25,467 nt of DNA, taken from NCBI GenBank assembly GCA_905373345.1, contig CAJPSU010000002.1, positions 1 through 25,467 of the forward strand, in the 5' to 3' direction. This document shows, in pieces, positions 7,017-14,687 of the stretch. A program made the translations under genes and the position numbers. This DNA comes from Candidatus Saccharimonadota bacterium. Its GTDB lineage: Bacteria > Patescibacteriota > Saccharimonadia > Saccharimonadales > Saccharimonadaceae. The notes beneath the pieces are model-generated. The model searched no databases. It saw only the letters and a list, made by a program, of their open reading frames with translations, and was not told where the DNA came from. Position 1 is the first letter of the stretch. Each line of letters begins with the position of its first letter.

Positions 7017-7059
7017 GACTATCTACGGTATAATCTTCATATTTTTGTAATACAACCAA

Positions 7060-7089
7060 AATACCCCCGCTTACATAAGCGGGGGTATT
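7060..7089 (-). terminator. Intrinsic terminator of tuf
   Basis: A perfect 14-bp stem (7060-7073 with 7076-7089) has a two-base loop and an AATACCCCCGC arm, followed by TTTT on the minus strand. It lies 20 bp past the tuf stop. Confidence 0.9.
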
Positions 7090-7108
7090 GTTGCAAAAGC
7101 AGCAACAG

Positions 7109-8293
7109 CTACTTAATGATGTTGGTAACGACACCAGCACCGACGGTACGACCGCCTTCGCGGATCGCGAAATCTTGACCTTTGTCCATCGCAATCGGCG
7201 CAAGCAGTTTGACCTTGAATGTCACCTGGTCGCCAGGCATGACCATTTCTTTGTCGGCCGGCAGCTCAACTTCGCCCGTCACGTCCGTTGTGCGGAAGTA
7301 GAACTGCGGTTTATAGCCCTTGCTAAACGGCGTGTGACGTCCGCCCTCTTCTTTCTTCAAGATATACACCTCAGCTTCGAATTCAGTGTGCGGCGTCAGC
7401 GTGCCTGGTTTCACAATCACCTGACCGCGCTCAATTTGCTCGCGCTCAATACCGCGCAGCAATAATCCAGCATTGTCGCCAGCTTGGCCTTGGTCGAGCG
7501 TCTTTTTGAACGCCTCGATACCAGTGACGACTGAACTCTGTGTCGGTTTCAAACCAACGATCTCTACTGGGTCGTTAATCTTTACGACACCCTGCTCAAT
7601 ACGCCCTGTCGCGACTGTACCACGACCCTTGATTGAGAAGACGTCTTCAATCGGCATCAAGAACGGCTTATCCAGATCGCGTTTTGGCAATTCAAAGTAG
7701 TCGTCCATCGCTTTGACCAATTCCATGATTGCGTCTTCAGCCTCTTTGTCGCCCTCAAGTGCTTTGGTCGCCGAGCCTTTGATGATCGGTGCGTTGTCGC
7801 CGTCGTAGCCGTTCTTGGTGAGCAGTTCGCGAACGTCCATTTCGACCAACTCGACTAATTCTGGGTCTGCCAAGTCCATCTTGTTCAAGAAGACGACAAT
7901 TTTTGGCACACCCACTTGGTGAGCCAACAGCACGTGCTCGCGCGTTTGCGGCAGTGGACCGTCGTTAGCGGCAACCACAAGGATTGCACCGTCAATCTGT
8001 GCAGCACCGGTGATCATATTCTTGACGTAGTCAGCGTGACCCGGCATGTCAACGTGCGCGTAGTGACGCTTCTCACTCTCGTATTCCTGGTGCGAAGTCG
8101 CGATAGTGATACCGCGCGCTTTTTCTTCAGGCGCGTTGTCGATGTCAGCGTAATCGCGCGCTTTGTTCACGTCGCTGGGAAGACGCTTCGCGAGCACATG
8201 AGTGATCGCAGCGGTCAAAGTCGTTTTACCGTGGTCGACGTGACCCATGGTACCGACATTGATGTGAGGCTTTGAACGGTCAAAGTCTGCCAT
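7109..8293 (-). CDS. tuf: Elongation factor Tu
   Basis: EF-Tu (394 residues, usual length) delivers aminoacyl-tRNA to the ribosomal A site. All G motifs are conventional: GHVDHGKT (G1), ARGITI (G2), [12 protein letters not shown] (G3), NKMDL (G4) and GSATKALEG (G5). Domains 2 and 3 are complete and end in [11 protein letters not shown]. This normal G4/G5 contrasts with the unusual EF-G in the same window. It is transcribed alone, from a strong promoter at 8394-8422 to the terminator at 7060-7089. AGGAG precedes the start codon. Confidence 0.98.
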   Translation of the reverse strand: MADFDRSKPHINVGTMGHVDHGKTTLTAAITHVLAKRLPSDVNKARDYADIDNAPEEKARGITIATSHQEYESEKRHYAHVDMPGHADYVKNMITGAAQIDGAILVVAANDGPLPQTREHVLLAHQVGVPKIVVFLNKMDLADPELVELVEMDVRELLTKNGYDGDNAPIIKGSATKALEGDKEAEDAIMELVKAMDDYFELPKRDLDKPFLMPIEDVFSIKGRGTVATGRIEQGVVKINDPVEIVGLKPTQSSVVTGIEAFKKTLDQGQAGDNAGLLLRGIEREQIERGQVIVKPGTLTPHTEFEAEVYILKKEEGGRHTPFSKGYKPQFYFRTTDVTGEVELPADKEMVMPGDQVTFKVKLLAPIAMDKGQDFAIREGGRTVGAGVVTNIIK

Positions 8294-8393
8294 AGAGGTA
8301 TTTCTCCTAACTTAATATTGATGATATTCACGACGCGAGCTGCCGCCGAGATACTAAAGCACCTCAGACAAAACACGTCGCGCGTTGTCTTTA

Positions 8394-8422
8394 ATTATAG
8401 TGGAAGACGTCGATTATGTAAA
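8394..8422 (-). promoter_or_regulatory. Strong promoter of tuf
   Basis: TTTACA (8422-8417), an exact 17-bp spacer and TATAAT (8399-8394) lie on the minus strand. This is the best consensus match in the window. The apparent end of the insertion sequence begins only about 11 bp upstream of the -35. Confidence 0.85.
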
Positions 8423-8432
8423 CACCTGGAAC

Positions 8433-9348
8433 GGCGGTCCATTAAACTAAACCAGAACATCCCGTAAACTTAGGAGTGAATAGCAACTAAGTGAAAGGAG
8501 ATGTTCCTAATGTCTACCACACCAAAGTTTGCCAGTAACAAGAAATACTGGCAGATCCTTAACAAACTAGTCTTTGGCGATGAGGTATCTTGCCCTCGCT
8601 GCCATGCGGGTCTTCGTGAAAACTTTGCAACAAATATCTGTGGTGTAAACTGTGCCGCAAGAAATACCGGCCTACCAGCTACCGCGCTAGCTGGTTATAC
8701 GGCATGAAGCTAAGTCCCCGGCAGCTGTTCATCCTGCTCTACTGTTGGCAAACAAAACGCTCAACGGAAACGCCATACCTATTAGCTGGCGTAAGCTATA
8801 CTACTGTTCGGCGCTGGTTTGCCCGATTCCGCAAGCAACTACCTGACAGCAGCAAGCTCACCGCCATGCTGGAGGGTGTGGTACAAGTAGATGAAAGCTA
8901 CTTTGGCAAGAGGCGATCCAAACAGCCTCAGCACATCGTAGTTGGCGCTAAAGATACTACGACCGGGCGCATTGCCCTACGCATTACCGACAGCCGGGAT
9001 AGACAACCGCTTGAACAATTTGTTCAGGATTACATCGTAGCAGGCAGCCTAGTGGCGAGTGACAAATGGTGGGCGTATGACGAGCTAGAACTACTTGGCT
9101 ACGTTCATGAGGGTTGGAATCATAGCAAAGGGCGCTTTGCCGGTACCAACCAAGGAGAGAATATCTGGAGCGTGACGAAGCGGCATGCTCGGAAAGCTGT
9201 TCGGCGGAAGAATCCTGACGAGACAGCTAGACTCTCTTTGCCTAGAATGGATGACAAGAGCTAACCAGCCAGAACTGTTCGCCAGCCCAATAGTATTCCT
9301 GCGGTTTACTATGGCTTTACGGGTTAGTTGGGTGAACTGGGGTCGCCC
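8433..9348 (+). mobile_element. Degenerate insertion sequence of the IS1595 family
   Basis: The element contains the transposase remnant described separately. The proposed ends are imperfect inverted repeats: GGCGGTCCATTAAACTAAAC from 8433 and GGCGACCCCAGTTCACCCAA reading inward from 9347. Each is followed inward by CCCGTAAA. No target duplication could be recognised, and the third reading frame runs past the right repeat, so the boundaries are approximate. It inserted just upstream of the tuf promoter. Confidence 0.6.
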
Positions 9349-9385
9349 ACACATTACAACCTCATACCTAGATCTCCTATCTTGA
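8510..9385 (+). pseudogene. IS1595-family (ISXO2-like) transposase, frameshifted
   Basis: Three frames must be joined to recover a transposase. Frame one (8510 to about 8625) has the first zinc-ribbon pair CPRC. Frame two (about 8620-9190) begins with the second pair in CNKYLWCKLCRKKYRP, then carries the DDE core: VQVDESYFGKRRSK, SDKWWAYDEL, and HSKGRFAGTNQGENIWSVTKR with the third acidic residue. Frame three (about 9185-9385) supplies KLFGGRILTRQ and the C-terminus. The first switch is -1 and the second +1. No canonical slippery heptamer is present, so these look like mutations rather than programmed shifting. AAAGGAG lies nine bases before the ATG at 8510. The element is probably immobile unless helped in trans. 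Confidence 0.8.
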
Positions 9386-9434
9386 GAAAAAGATTCACGA
9401 TGCAAGAGGCAAGATTAGAGGCGAGATTATCTAC

Positions 9435-9668
9435 TTACTTCTTCTCCAGCGCTGCGACTCGTTTCTTCAAATCATCCAGTTCGGCGCGGAGTTCGCTAGT
9501 GCCTGCTACGGGGCTGTTCGGTTCTACCTTTTTAGTTTTAGCGCCTTTTTCTTGCTGAGTTTTTTGCTTCTTGCTTGCTTTTACGGCAATATATGTAGAG
9601 ATAGCGCTACTTGATACTACGATAATAATACCTATCATAGATACTATGTCTAGAGGTTTGATATTCAT
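9435..9668 (-). CDS. Small single-pass membrane protein with coiled-coil tail
   Basis: A 77-residue protein with an N-terminal hydrophobic helix (IVSMIGIIIVVSSSAISTYI, about residues 8-27). A Lys/Gln-rich linker and a C-terminal heptad-like segment (SELRAELDDLKKRVAALEKK, residues 58-77) follow and are likely to form a coiled coil. AAAGGAA precedes the ATG, and a TATAAT box lies at 9709-9704. Function is unknown. It could be a scaffold or oligomerising anchor. It lies between the IS remnant and the frameshifted RCC1 protein. Confidence 0.7.
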   Translation of the reverse strand: MNIKPLDIVSMIGIIIVVSSSAISTYIAVKASKKQKTQQEKGAKTKKVEPNSPVAGTSELRAELDDLKKRVAALEKK

Positions 9669-9703
9669 ATGTATTCCTTTGTTTATGATTCATTGATAGG
9701 CTT

Positions 9704-9709
9704 ATTATA
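9704..9709 (-). promoter_or_regulatory. -10 box for the 77-aa protein
   Basis: TATAAT on the minus strand about 36 bp before the ATG. No clear -35 was seen. It is divergent from the plus-strand promoter at 9739. Confidence 0.45.
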
Positions 9710-9738
9710 CACCCTGCTGATGGCATACGGCTAGTAAT

Positions 9739-9853
9739 TTGACATTGGCTAATTCTTTAGTTGTAATATGAATATAATACCAAAACATAGGAAAGGTGCG
9801 AGGCGGGGTGTCTTGCGCCTCATAAACCACCCGTTACTTTTGGGTGATTTATG
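9739..9853 (+). ncRNA. Candidate small RNA: consensus promoter plus two hairpins
   Basis: TTGACA (9739-9744), 17 bp and TGTAAT (9762-9767) form a good plus-strand promoter with no convincing ORF behind it. The predicted RNA carries a GAGGCG/CGCCTC hairpin (9800-9821). A second stem pairs CATAAA-C-CACCC with GGGTG-A-TTTATG (9821-9853). The tail has little U-run. If transcription continued it would be antisense to the RCC1-type gene. The second hairpin may instead serve as that gene's 3' structure. Confidence 0.35.
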
Positions 9854-9876
9854 TTCCTGTTTGGTATTGGAGCGTT

Positions 9877-11102
9877 TTATATTGTCGCCAAATAATCCCG
9901 CAGCATCACAAATCCATCAACCGTCTCAATTGCCGCCAAATATTCTTGCCACTCCTCATCATTCAGCTTCGCCAAACTACGCCCAGGAAAGCTCGGATGC
10001 CCATAAATATATAGCAATTCCGTCCAGCCATGCAGGTTATCGCCGGTGTTAGCGAGGGTACCGCCTGAGCGGGAGCCGCGGTAACGCTGGCCGTTGCCGC
10101 CATGTGTGCTACCAGAGCCGCCGCTGCCTGGTGTGACGGGAGCTGGACCGTAGCGGAAGGCATTTGCTTTAGTGACTTTGTAGAGCGGGTCGCCATTGCC
10201 AAGATCAACTGTAATGTCGACAAGACCGTTGGCATGAGCAGGGACTTTCACGGTGATAGTGTTGCTGTCTACAATTGTGATGTCTGTAGCGGGAACGCCG
10301 CCGATGGTTATTTTGGGGGTGGAGGGAGCGAGAGCGGAGTTGCCGGTAGTAGAGGTGGCTACGGGAACAGCGTAATTTATTGTTGTGCCATTTCCGAGCT
10401 GACCTTTGCTATTATTTCCCCAGGAGTAGATTGTACCGTCTGAGGCGAGAGCAAGAGAATAAGGAGCGCCAGCTGCAACCTGTACGATTGTTTTGCCGTC
10501 CATCGGCGTGCCGGTAGTCTTTACGGCGACAGGGGCGTTGGAGTTGGTGTTTGTACCATCGCCAAGCTGACCATTGCTATTAAAACCCCAACTATATACT
10601 GTGCCATCTGAAGCGAGAGCATAAGAGGACTCGTCATTGCTTGCCACCTGCACAATCGTCTTCCCCTTCGGCAAGAACCCGCTACCCTGTATGGTGATGG
10701 TTTGGCCTGGCGTGACGTCTGTTGCTGGGTTGACCTGAGAGATAGTTGGAGTAGCATGCGGTATAGCAAGGAGGATTGGCGCGTAGGGGCTTGTACCGGA
10801 GGCTGTTTTAGCAGCAATGCGTACTTGGTACTTGTGGTCGTAGTGAGGCCGGAGATAGTATGCGATGTAGCAGTAGGAGCAGCATTGCTAGTTGTCCGGC
10901 TGCCGGCACCAAGGGTGCGGTGTTCGATGATGTAGTTTGTCAGTGAGCCACCGCCTAGTGATATTGGGCTATGCCATGATACGGTAATGCTGGCGTTACC
11001 GGCACTGAGAGAGACGTTAGTTGGAGATGATGGTGCTGAAGCAGCATTTGCTTGGCGGTTTACAGCAAGATAGCTTACCGTACCGGTACAGACAGCCAGC
11101 AT
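9877..11102 (-). pseudogene. Secreted FN3 / IPT / RCC1-repeat protein, frameshifted
   Basis: Two overlapping frames together encode a surface protein. The first frame has a hydrophobic signal-like segment ending at ANA, then a fibronectin type III domain (SPTNVSLSAGNASITVSW, TISGLT). Near 10840 the frame must shift by -1 to continue with YDHKYQVRIAAKTASGTSPYAP. The next segment is the first half of an IPT/TIG domain (TPGQTITIQGSGF). Two RCC1-type repeats follow (VYSWGFNSNGQLGDGT, IYSWGNNSKGQLGNGT), then the second half of the IPT domain (ITIGGVPATDITIVDSNTIT, ending NAFRYG). A Gly/Ser linker leads to LANTG, which is not followed by a membrane helix, and to a hydrophilic C-terminus. The upstream frame stays open beyond 11102 without an ATG. 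It is probably inactive, although an assembly error cannot be excluded. Confidence 0.7.
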
Positions 11103-11602
11103 AAACGCTAAACAAACCGGAACGAGCCGGTTTTTACGAAAGAGATGGAGGCCGGAAGCATACTGGATAGAAGTGTGCCGAGTATTAGCAGCCGTATGGT
11201 TACTGTGCCTGCGGGCTAGCCCGCGCGCTTTCAGTGTGTGTGTGTGGAATTATGCCTGCTAGCGGTTACTGTGCGTGTGCCTGTATGCGTGCTAGCAGTT
11301 GGTGAGTGAACAGCTGAAGAGCCAGCCGTATAGTTGCGGAGACGATGCCACCCTAATATGATTGTATTTTTGTTCCTTTTCTATCTTTTGTTTTATCTAA
11401 AGATATTATTGGTATTTGATATTGTGTTTTGATTACATGACGCTATAGGTGGTGGTCTATCGCGGTTGGGTTTCGGGTTATGTTATATGCTTTGTTTTTG
11501 GTTGTTTCTCCTTTTGTGTGTTAAGTCTATTCTGAGGGGAATTGCAGCAAAGCGGTTGTGGTTTGTCAAGGATTTTTTGCGGGATTTTTTACTATTTTTA
11601 TG
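11103..11602. other. 500-bp gap: upstream open frame without a start codon, then AT-rich leader
   Basis: From 11102 to about 11380 the minus strand stays open in the frame of the FN3 protein. It would encode about 90 residues rich in His, Thr, Ser and Arg, but has no ATG, GTG or TTG. A purine-rich AAAAGGAAC lies at 11380-11372 and ATA/ATC codons follow, so a lost or non-standard start is possible. Beyond it, to 11540, the sequence is AT-rich with a second AAAAGGAG but no ORF. Short related repeats of GGTTACTGTGC...GCTAGC occur at about 11198-11300. Confidence 0.5.
11541..11569 (-). promoter_or_regulatory. Promoter upstream of the FN3/RCC1 gene
   Basis: TTGACA (11569-11564), 17 bp and TGCAAT (11546-11541) lie on the minus strand just past the end of the ABC operon. 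It would give a leader of at least 150 nt before any coding sequence of the frameshifted protein. Confidence 0.6.
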
Positions 11603-12328
11603 CTAATTCGTCAGCGCCTCGAAGAACGAGCGAACTTTGGCATGGCGCGAGCGTTTGATGACTTTTTCAGGCGTGCCGTCTTCAATGATTTTGCCGCCGT
11701 CCAAAAATATAATGCGCGAGGCAACATCACGCGCAAACGACATTTCGTGCGTGACGATCACCATGGTGATACCGGTGCTGGCGAGTTTGCGAATGACCGC
11801 TAGCACTTCATCGACCATTTCTGGGTCGAGGGCGCTAGTTGGCTCATCGAAGAGTAAGACCTTTGGCTGCATCGCCATGGCGCGCGCGATCGCAACGCGC
11901 TGCTTCTGTCCGCCCGATAAATGGCTGGGGAATTCGTTAGCTTTTTCGCGCAAGCCGACTTTTTCGAGCGCTTCAAGCGCGGTTTGGCGCGCTTTGCGCC
12001 GCGACAGCTTACGCACTTTCGTAAGTGCTAGCATGATGTTATCAATGACATTCATATTCGGGAACAAGTTGAACTGCTGAAACACCATACCAATGTCGGC
12101 GCGTACTTGATTGAGATTTGTGCGCGGATCCGTCATATCAATACCGTTCACCCACACGCGCCCGCTAGTCGGCGTTTCGGTCATGTTGATACAGCGCAGC
12201 AAGGTGCTTTTGCCGCCGCCGCTTGAACCGAGAATTACAACAACCTCACCTTGATCGATTTGTAGGTTAATCCCTTTCAGCACGTGGTTTTTACCGTATT
12301 TTTTGTGCAAGTTTTCGATACTAATCAC
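11603..12328 (-). CDS. Polar amino-acid ABC transporter, ATP-binding protein
   Basis: A 241-residue ATPase of the GlnQ/HisP family that powers amino-acid import at the inner face of the membrane. Walker A is GSSGGGKST (residues 34-42), the signature is LSGGQKQR, and Walker B is VLLFDEPTSALDPE. The switch histidine is in VIVTHEMSFARD, and the Q-loop is MVFQQFNLFPNM. It is the last gene of a three-gene operon and overlaps the permease by eight bases. It contains all motifs and should be active. Substrate specificity cannot be read from this subunit. Confidence 0.95.
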   Translation of the reverse strand: MISIENLHKKYGKNHVLKGINLQIDQGEVVVILGSSGGGKSTLLRCINMTETPTSGRVWVNGIDMTDPRTNLNQVRADIGMVFQQFNLFPNMNVIDNIMLALTKVRKLSRRKARQTALEALEKVGLREKANEFPSHLSGGQKQRVAIARAMAMQPKVLLFDEPTSALDPEMVDEVLAVIRKLASTGITMVIVTHEMSFARDVASRIIFLDGGKIIEDGTPEKVIKRSRHAKVRSFFEALTN

Positions 12329-13022
12329 TTTCTTTCAGTCTCCTTTCGACGCGCCGCATCAAGCGCGTGAATATAGTCGTGAGCCCCAAATATAGTAATG
12401 CGGCAGCAAAGAGTGACTCAAATGCCGTGGCAGTTTGGAAGCGAATATTATCAGCGCCGCGCATGAGGTCGTTCATACCGATCCAGCCGACGATTGACGT
12501 TTCTTTTAGTAAGGTGATGAATTCGCTGATGAGCGCCGGCAACGAGGTCTTCAACGCCTGCGGCAAGACGACGTAGCGCATCGTTTGCCAGCGGCTAAGC
12601 CCCAGCGATCGCGCCGCCTCAACTTGCCCGCTATCGACACCCTCTATACCGCCGCGAATAATCTCTGCGATATACGCACCGCTATTAATGCCAAAGGCTA
12701 GGCTTGCGATCCATAGCTTTGATACGCTGCGGTACGACCCGAACACGACGTAGTACATGATCAACAGCTGTACGAGCGACGGCGTACCGCGAATGATAAC
12801 GGTATAGATATTTGCCAACCACGCAACCGGACGCCAGCGCTGCAACCGCGATGGCTTATGGTGTTTGAACGGCTGCCACTGCGATTGCTGCATGAGCGCA
12901 ATCACCAGCCCGATAGCGATACCAATAATCGTCGAAAATACCGTGAGCAGCAGCGTAACCTCTAGTCCGCGCGTCAGATATAAATAGCGATCGCCGCCAA
13001 AGAGAATCTCAAACGTATTCAT
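12321..13022 (-). CDS. Polar amino-acid ABC transporter, permease
   Basis: A 233-residue permease of the HisM/GlnP type. About five hydrophobic segments are visible, beginning with LEVTLLLTVFSTIIGIAIGL. The EAA loop that docks on the ATPase reads QVEAARSLGLSRWQTMRYVV-LPQA. A single permease gene suggests a homodimeric channel. Its start overlaps the binding-protein stop (ATGA), and its end overlaps the ATPase start, which implies coupled translation and balanced subunits. Confidence 0.94.
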   Translation of the reverse strand: MNTFEILFGGDRYLYLTRGLEVTLLLTVFSTIIGIAIGLVIALMQQSQWQPFKHHKPSRLQRWRPVAWLANIYTVIIRGTPSLVQLLIMYYVVFGSYRSVSKLWIASLAFGINSGAYIAEIIRGGIEGVDSGQVEAARSLGLSRWQTMRYVVLPQALKTSLPALISEFITLLKETSIVGWIGMNDLMRGADNIRFQTATAFESLFAAALLYLGLTTIFTRLMRRVERRLKESD

Positions 13023-13831
13023 GGCGCGGCTGCTCCGAAATGCTTTTTGACGAGCGCGTCGTAGCGCCCGTCTTTCTTCATGGCTTTGATGCTATCGTTC
13101 ACTTGCTTGAGTAACTCAGCATTACCCTTCTTAATAGCGATAGCGTAGTCCTCTTTCGTTAAGTCACGCGCCAGCATGGTGAGGTTCGGATTTGTCGCTA
13201 AATATTGCGTCGCTGGACCGTTGTCCATGATTGCCGCGTCAATACGCCGTGCATTCAGCTCTTGCATAACATTCGATGTCGCGGGCAATTGCACGACCGA
13301 CGCGCCTGTGATTTTATGCGCCAGCGTGTCGCCTGTCGTACCGAGCTGCACGCCGATACGTTTACCCTTCAAGTCATCAACCGACTCAACCGTCGAGCCA
13401 GTTTTCGGCACGACAACCTTTTGCGCCGCCGAATAGTAGGTAGTAGCGTTTTTAGCACGCTCCGGCGTGACAGTCATACCGGCAGCAATTAAGTCAATCC
13501 GCCCAGCTTGCAACGCCGGCAGTAAACCGTCAAACGATATTTCCTCAATCTGTAGCGAGCGGTTCGTGTCTTTAGCAATTTCACGCACCAAATCGACATC
13601 AAATCCAACAACATTTTGTCCGTTTTTGTACTCAAACGGCTTGAAACCGGGGTCGGTGCCCATAATTAGCGTTTTCTCAAGCCCGCTACCCGATGAGCTG
13701 GTGTGCTGGGCGCTGCCCGGATTGATTTCAGTGTCCCAGTACATATAGCCGATCGCCGCGACCACGAGCGCGCCAAGCGTTAACCATTTTATCCGTGCAA
13801 CTACTTTTTTCTGCTTTGCTGCCCACCGCAT
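13019..13831 (-). CDS. Amino-acid-binding protein (solute-binding family 3), membrane-anchored
   Basis: A 270-residue family 3 binding protein that captures the amino acid outside the cell for the adjacent permease. Residues about 16-32 form an N-terminal hydrophobic helix without a lipobox, so it is likely an uncleaved anchor. The core shows FKPFEYKNGQNVVGFDVDLV, LIAAGMTVTPERAKN (the Arg is expected to bind the ligand carboxylate), KRIGVQLGTTGDTLA, and RRIDAAIMDNGPA (the Asp is expected to bind the amino group). The exact substrate is undetermined. It heads the operon. A TATACT box lies eight bases from the ATG with no Shine-Dalgarno site. Confidence 0.93.
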   Translation of the reverse strand: MRWAAKQKKVVARIKWLTLGALVVAAIGYMYWDTEINPGSAQHTSSSGSGLEKTLIMGTDPGFKPFEYKNGQNVVGFDVDLVREIAKDTNRSLQIEEISFDGLLPALQAGRIDLIAAGMTVTPERAKNATTYYSAAQKVVVPKTGSTVESVDDLKGKRIGVQLGTTGDTLAHKITGASVVQLPATSNVMQELNARRIDAAIMDNGPATQYLATNPNLTMLARDLTKEDYAIAIKKGNAELLKQVNDSIKAMKKDGRYDALVKKHFGAAAP

Positions 13832-13839
13832 ATAAATTT

Positions 13840-13868
13840 AGTATAAGCGGATAGACGGATTAGCGCAA
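13840..13868 (-). promoter_or_regulatory. Promoter of the ABC transporter operon, nearly leaderless
   Basis: TTGCGC (13868-13863), 17 bp and TATACT (13845-13840) lie on the minus strand. The predicted start is within one or two bases of the ATG at 13831. Confidence 0.65.
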
Positions 13869-13964
13869 GTATTAGTTCTCTAGCCAATGTTAATAGTATT
13901 GTTGAGAGCTGGGCATAATTTAGCAAGCAGCGACGCAATAGCCGAATCATTCTGAATAAACTAC

Positions 13965-13993
13965 TTGAACAATGCTTGGAAAAGAGGGATAAT
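13965..13993 (+). promoter_or_regulatory. Promoter of the CYTH gene
   Basis: TTGAAC (13965-13970), 17 bp and GATAAT (13988-13993) lie on the plus strand, divergent from the ABC operon promoter. AAGAAAGG at about 14023-14030 is the ribosome binding site. Confidence 0.6.
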
Positions 13994-14037
13994 AAATATA
14001 ACTTTTGACACTACACCCCTTTAAGAAAGGCCTTGCA

Positions 14038-14604
14038 ATGACCAAACCCCTCATTGAAGTTGAACGCAAACGCATATTTACCGGTAGCGTTGATACGTTT
14101 ATCGCAATGCTAAAAGCGCACGGCTTTGCACAGACTAGCCAATTGCACGAAAATGATACTTATTATTCCCGCCCCGATGTTGATTTCATGCAGACTGTTG
14201 AGTGTTTGCGCGTGCGTGAACGCGATGGGTTTGCCGAGGTGACATATAAGCCGGCAACATCGCAGGCAACAAGTACAAACGATGGCGCGATAATGAAGCC
14301 AGAGACAAATTTATCAATCGCGCCAAACAGCGCGGCAACCGCCAAACAATTGCTCGCAAACCTTGGCATGATAGAACTAGTGACGGTTACTAAATTCCGG
14401 CGCACATTTATTTCGGCAACATATCCCAGTACTGTAATCGCGATTGATGAAATTGCGAATGTCGGAACATTCATTGAAACAGAGGTAACGCTTGCGGATA
14501 AAGCAGCAGCGCTTCAAACTGTTGACAAGTTGGAACGGTTACTTGATATAGACACGCTTCCGCTTGCAACGAAGCCGTATCGCGATATGTGTATGAAGGC
14601 GTAG
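14038..14604 (+). CDS. CYTH-domain protein (triphosphate tunnel metalloenzyme fold)
   Basis: A 188-residue protein of the CYTH superfamily (class IV adenylyl cyclase, thiamine-triphosphatase, tripolyphosphatase), which acts on triphosphates inside an eight-stranded barrel. The defining ExExK reads EVERK (residues 7-11). Further charged strands are present: ECLRVRERDGFAEVTYK, KFRRTFI, VIAIDEI and GTFIETEV. A TTG-initiated version from 14005 is possible, but AAGAAAGG is correctly spaced from the ATG at 14038. It is a monocistronic plus-strand insert between fusA and the transporter. Its substrate is unknown. A truncated relative lies at 21013-21414. Confidence 0.88.
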   Translation: MTKPLIEVERKRIFTGSVDTFIAMLKAHGFAQTSQLHENDTYYSRPDVDFMQTVECLRVRERDGFAEVTYKPATSQATSTNDGAIMKPETNLSIAPNSAATAKQLLANLGMIELVTVTKFRRTFISATYPSTVIAIDEIANVGTFIETEVTLADKAAALQTVDKLERLLDIDTLPLATKPYRDMCMKA

Positions 14605-14630
14605 CACGCGCTTAGAACGGATGTAGCTGA

Positions 14631-14663
14631 AAAACCGAGGGCGCATGATAATCCCTCGGTTTT
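14631..14663. terminator. Bidirectional terminator between the CYTH gene and fusA
   Basis: A perfect 11-bp stem (AAAACCGAGGG at 14631-14641, CCCTCGGTTTT at 14653-14663) has A and T tails. It can terminate the plus-strand CYTH gene and the minus-strand fusA transcript. Confidence 0.9.
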
Positions 14664-14687
14664 GCGTATTGCTGCAGAAATGAGCGG

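Noticed and set aside
7015..7034. TTGACT followed by TATAAT on the plus strand
   Set aside because: The spacer is only 8 bp and no gene follows on that strand. The TTGACT overlaps the U-tract of the lipoprotein terminator.
8615..8630. Programmed -1 frameshifting in the transposase
   Set aside because: No X-XXY-YYZ slippery heptamer is in frame, and a second, +1 shift is needed near 9190, so mutation is more likely.
9768..10052. 94-codon plus-strand ORF
   Set aside because: It runs antisense through the C-terminal coding part of the RCC1-type protein, has no ribosome binding site, and its composition looks like a complement of coding sequence.
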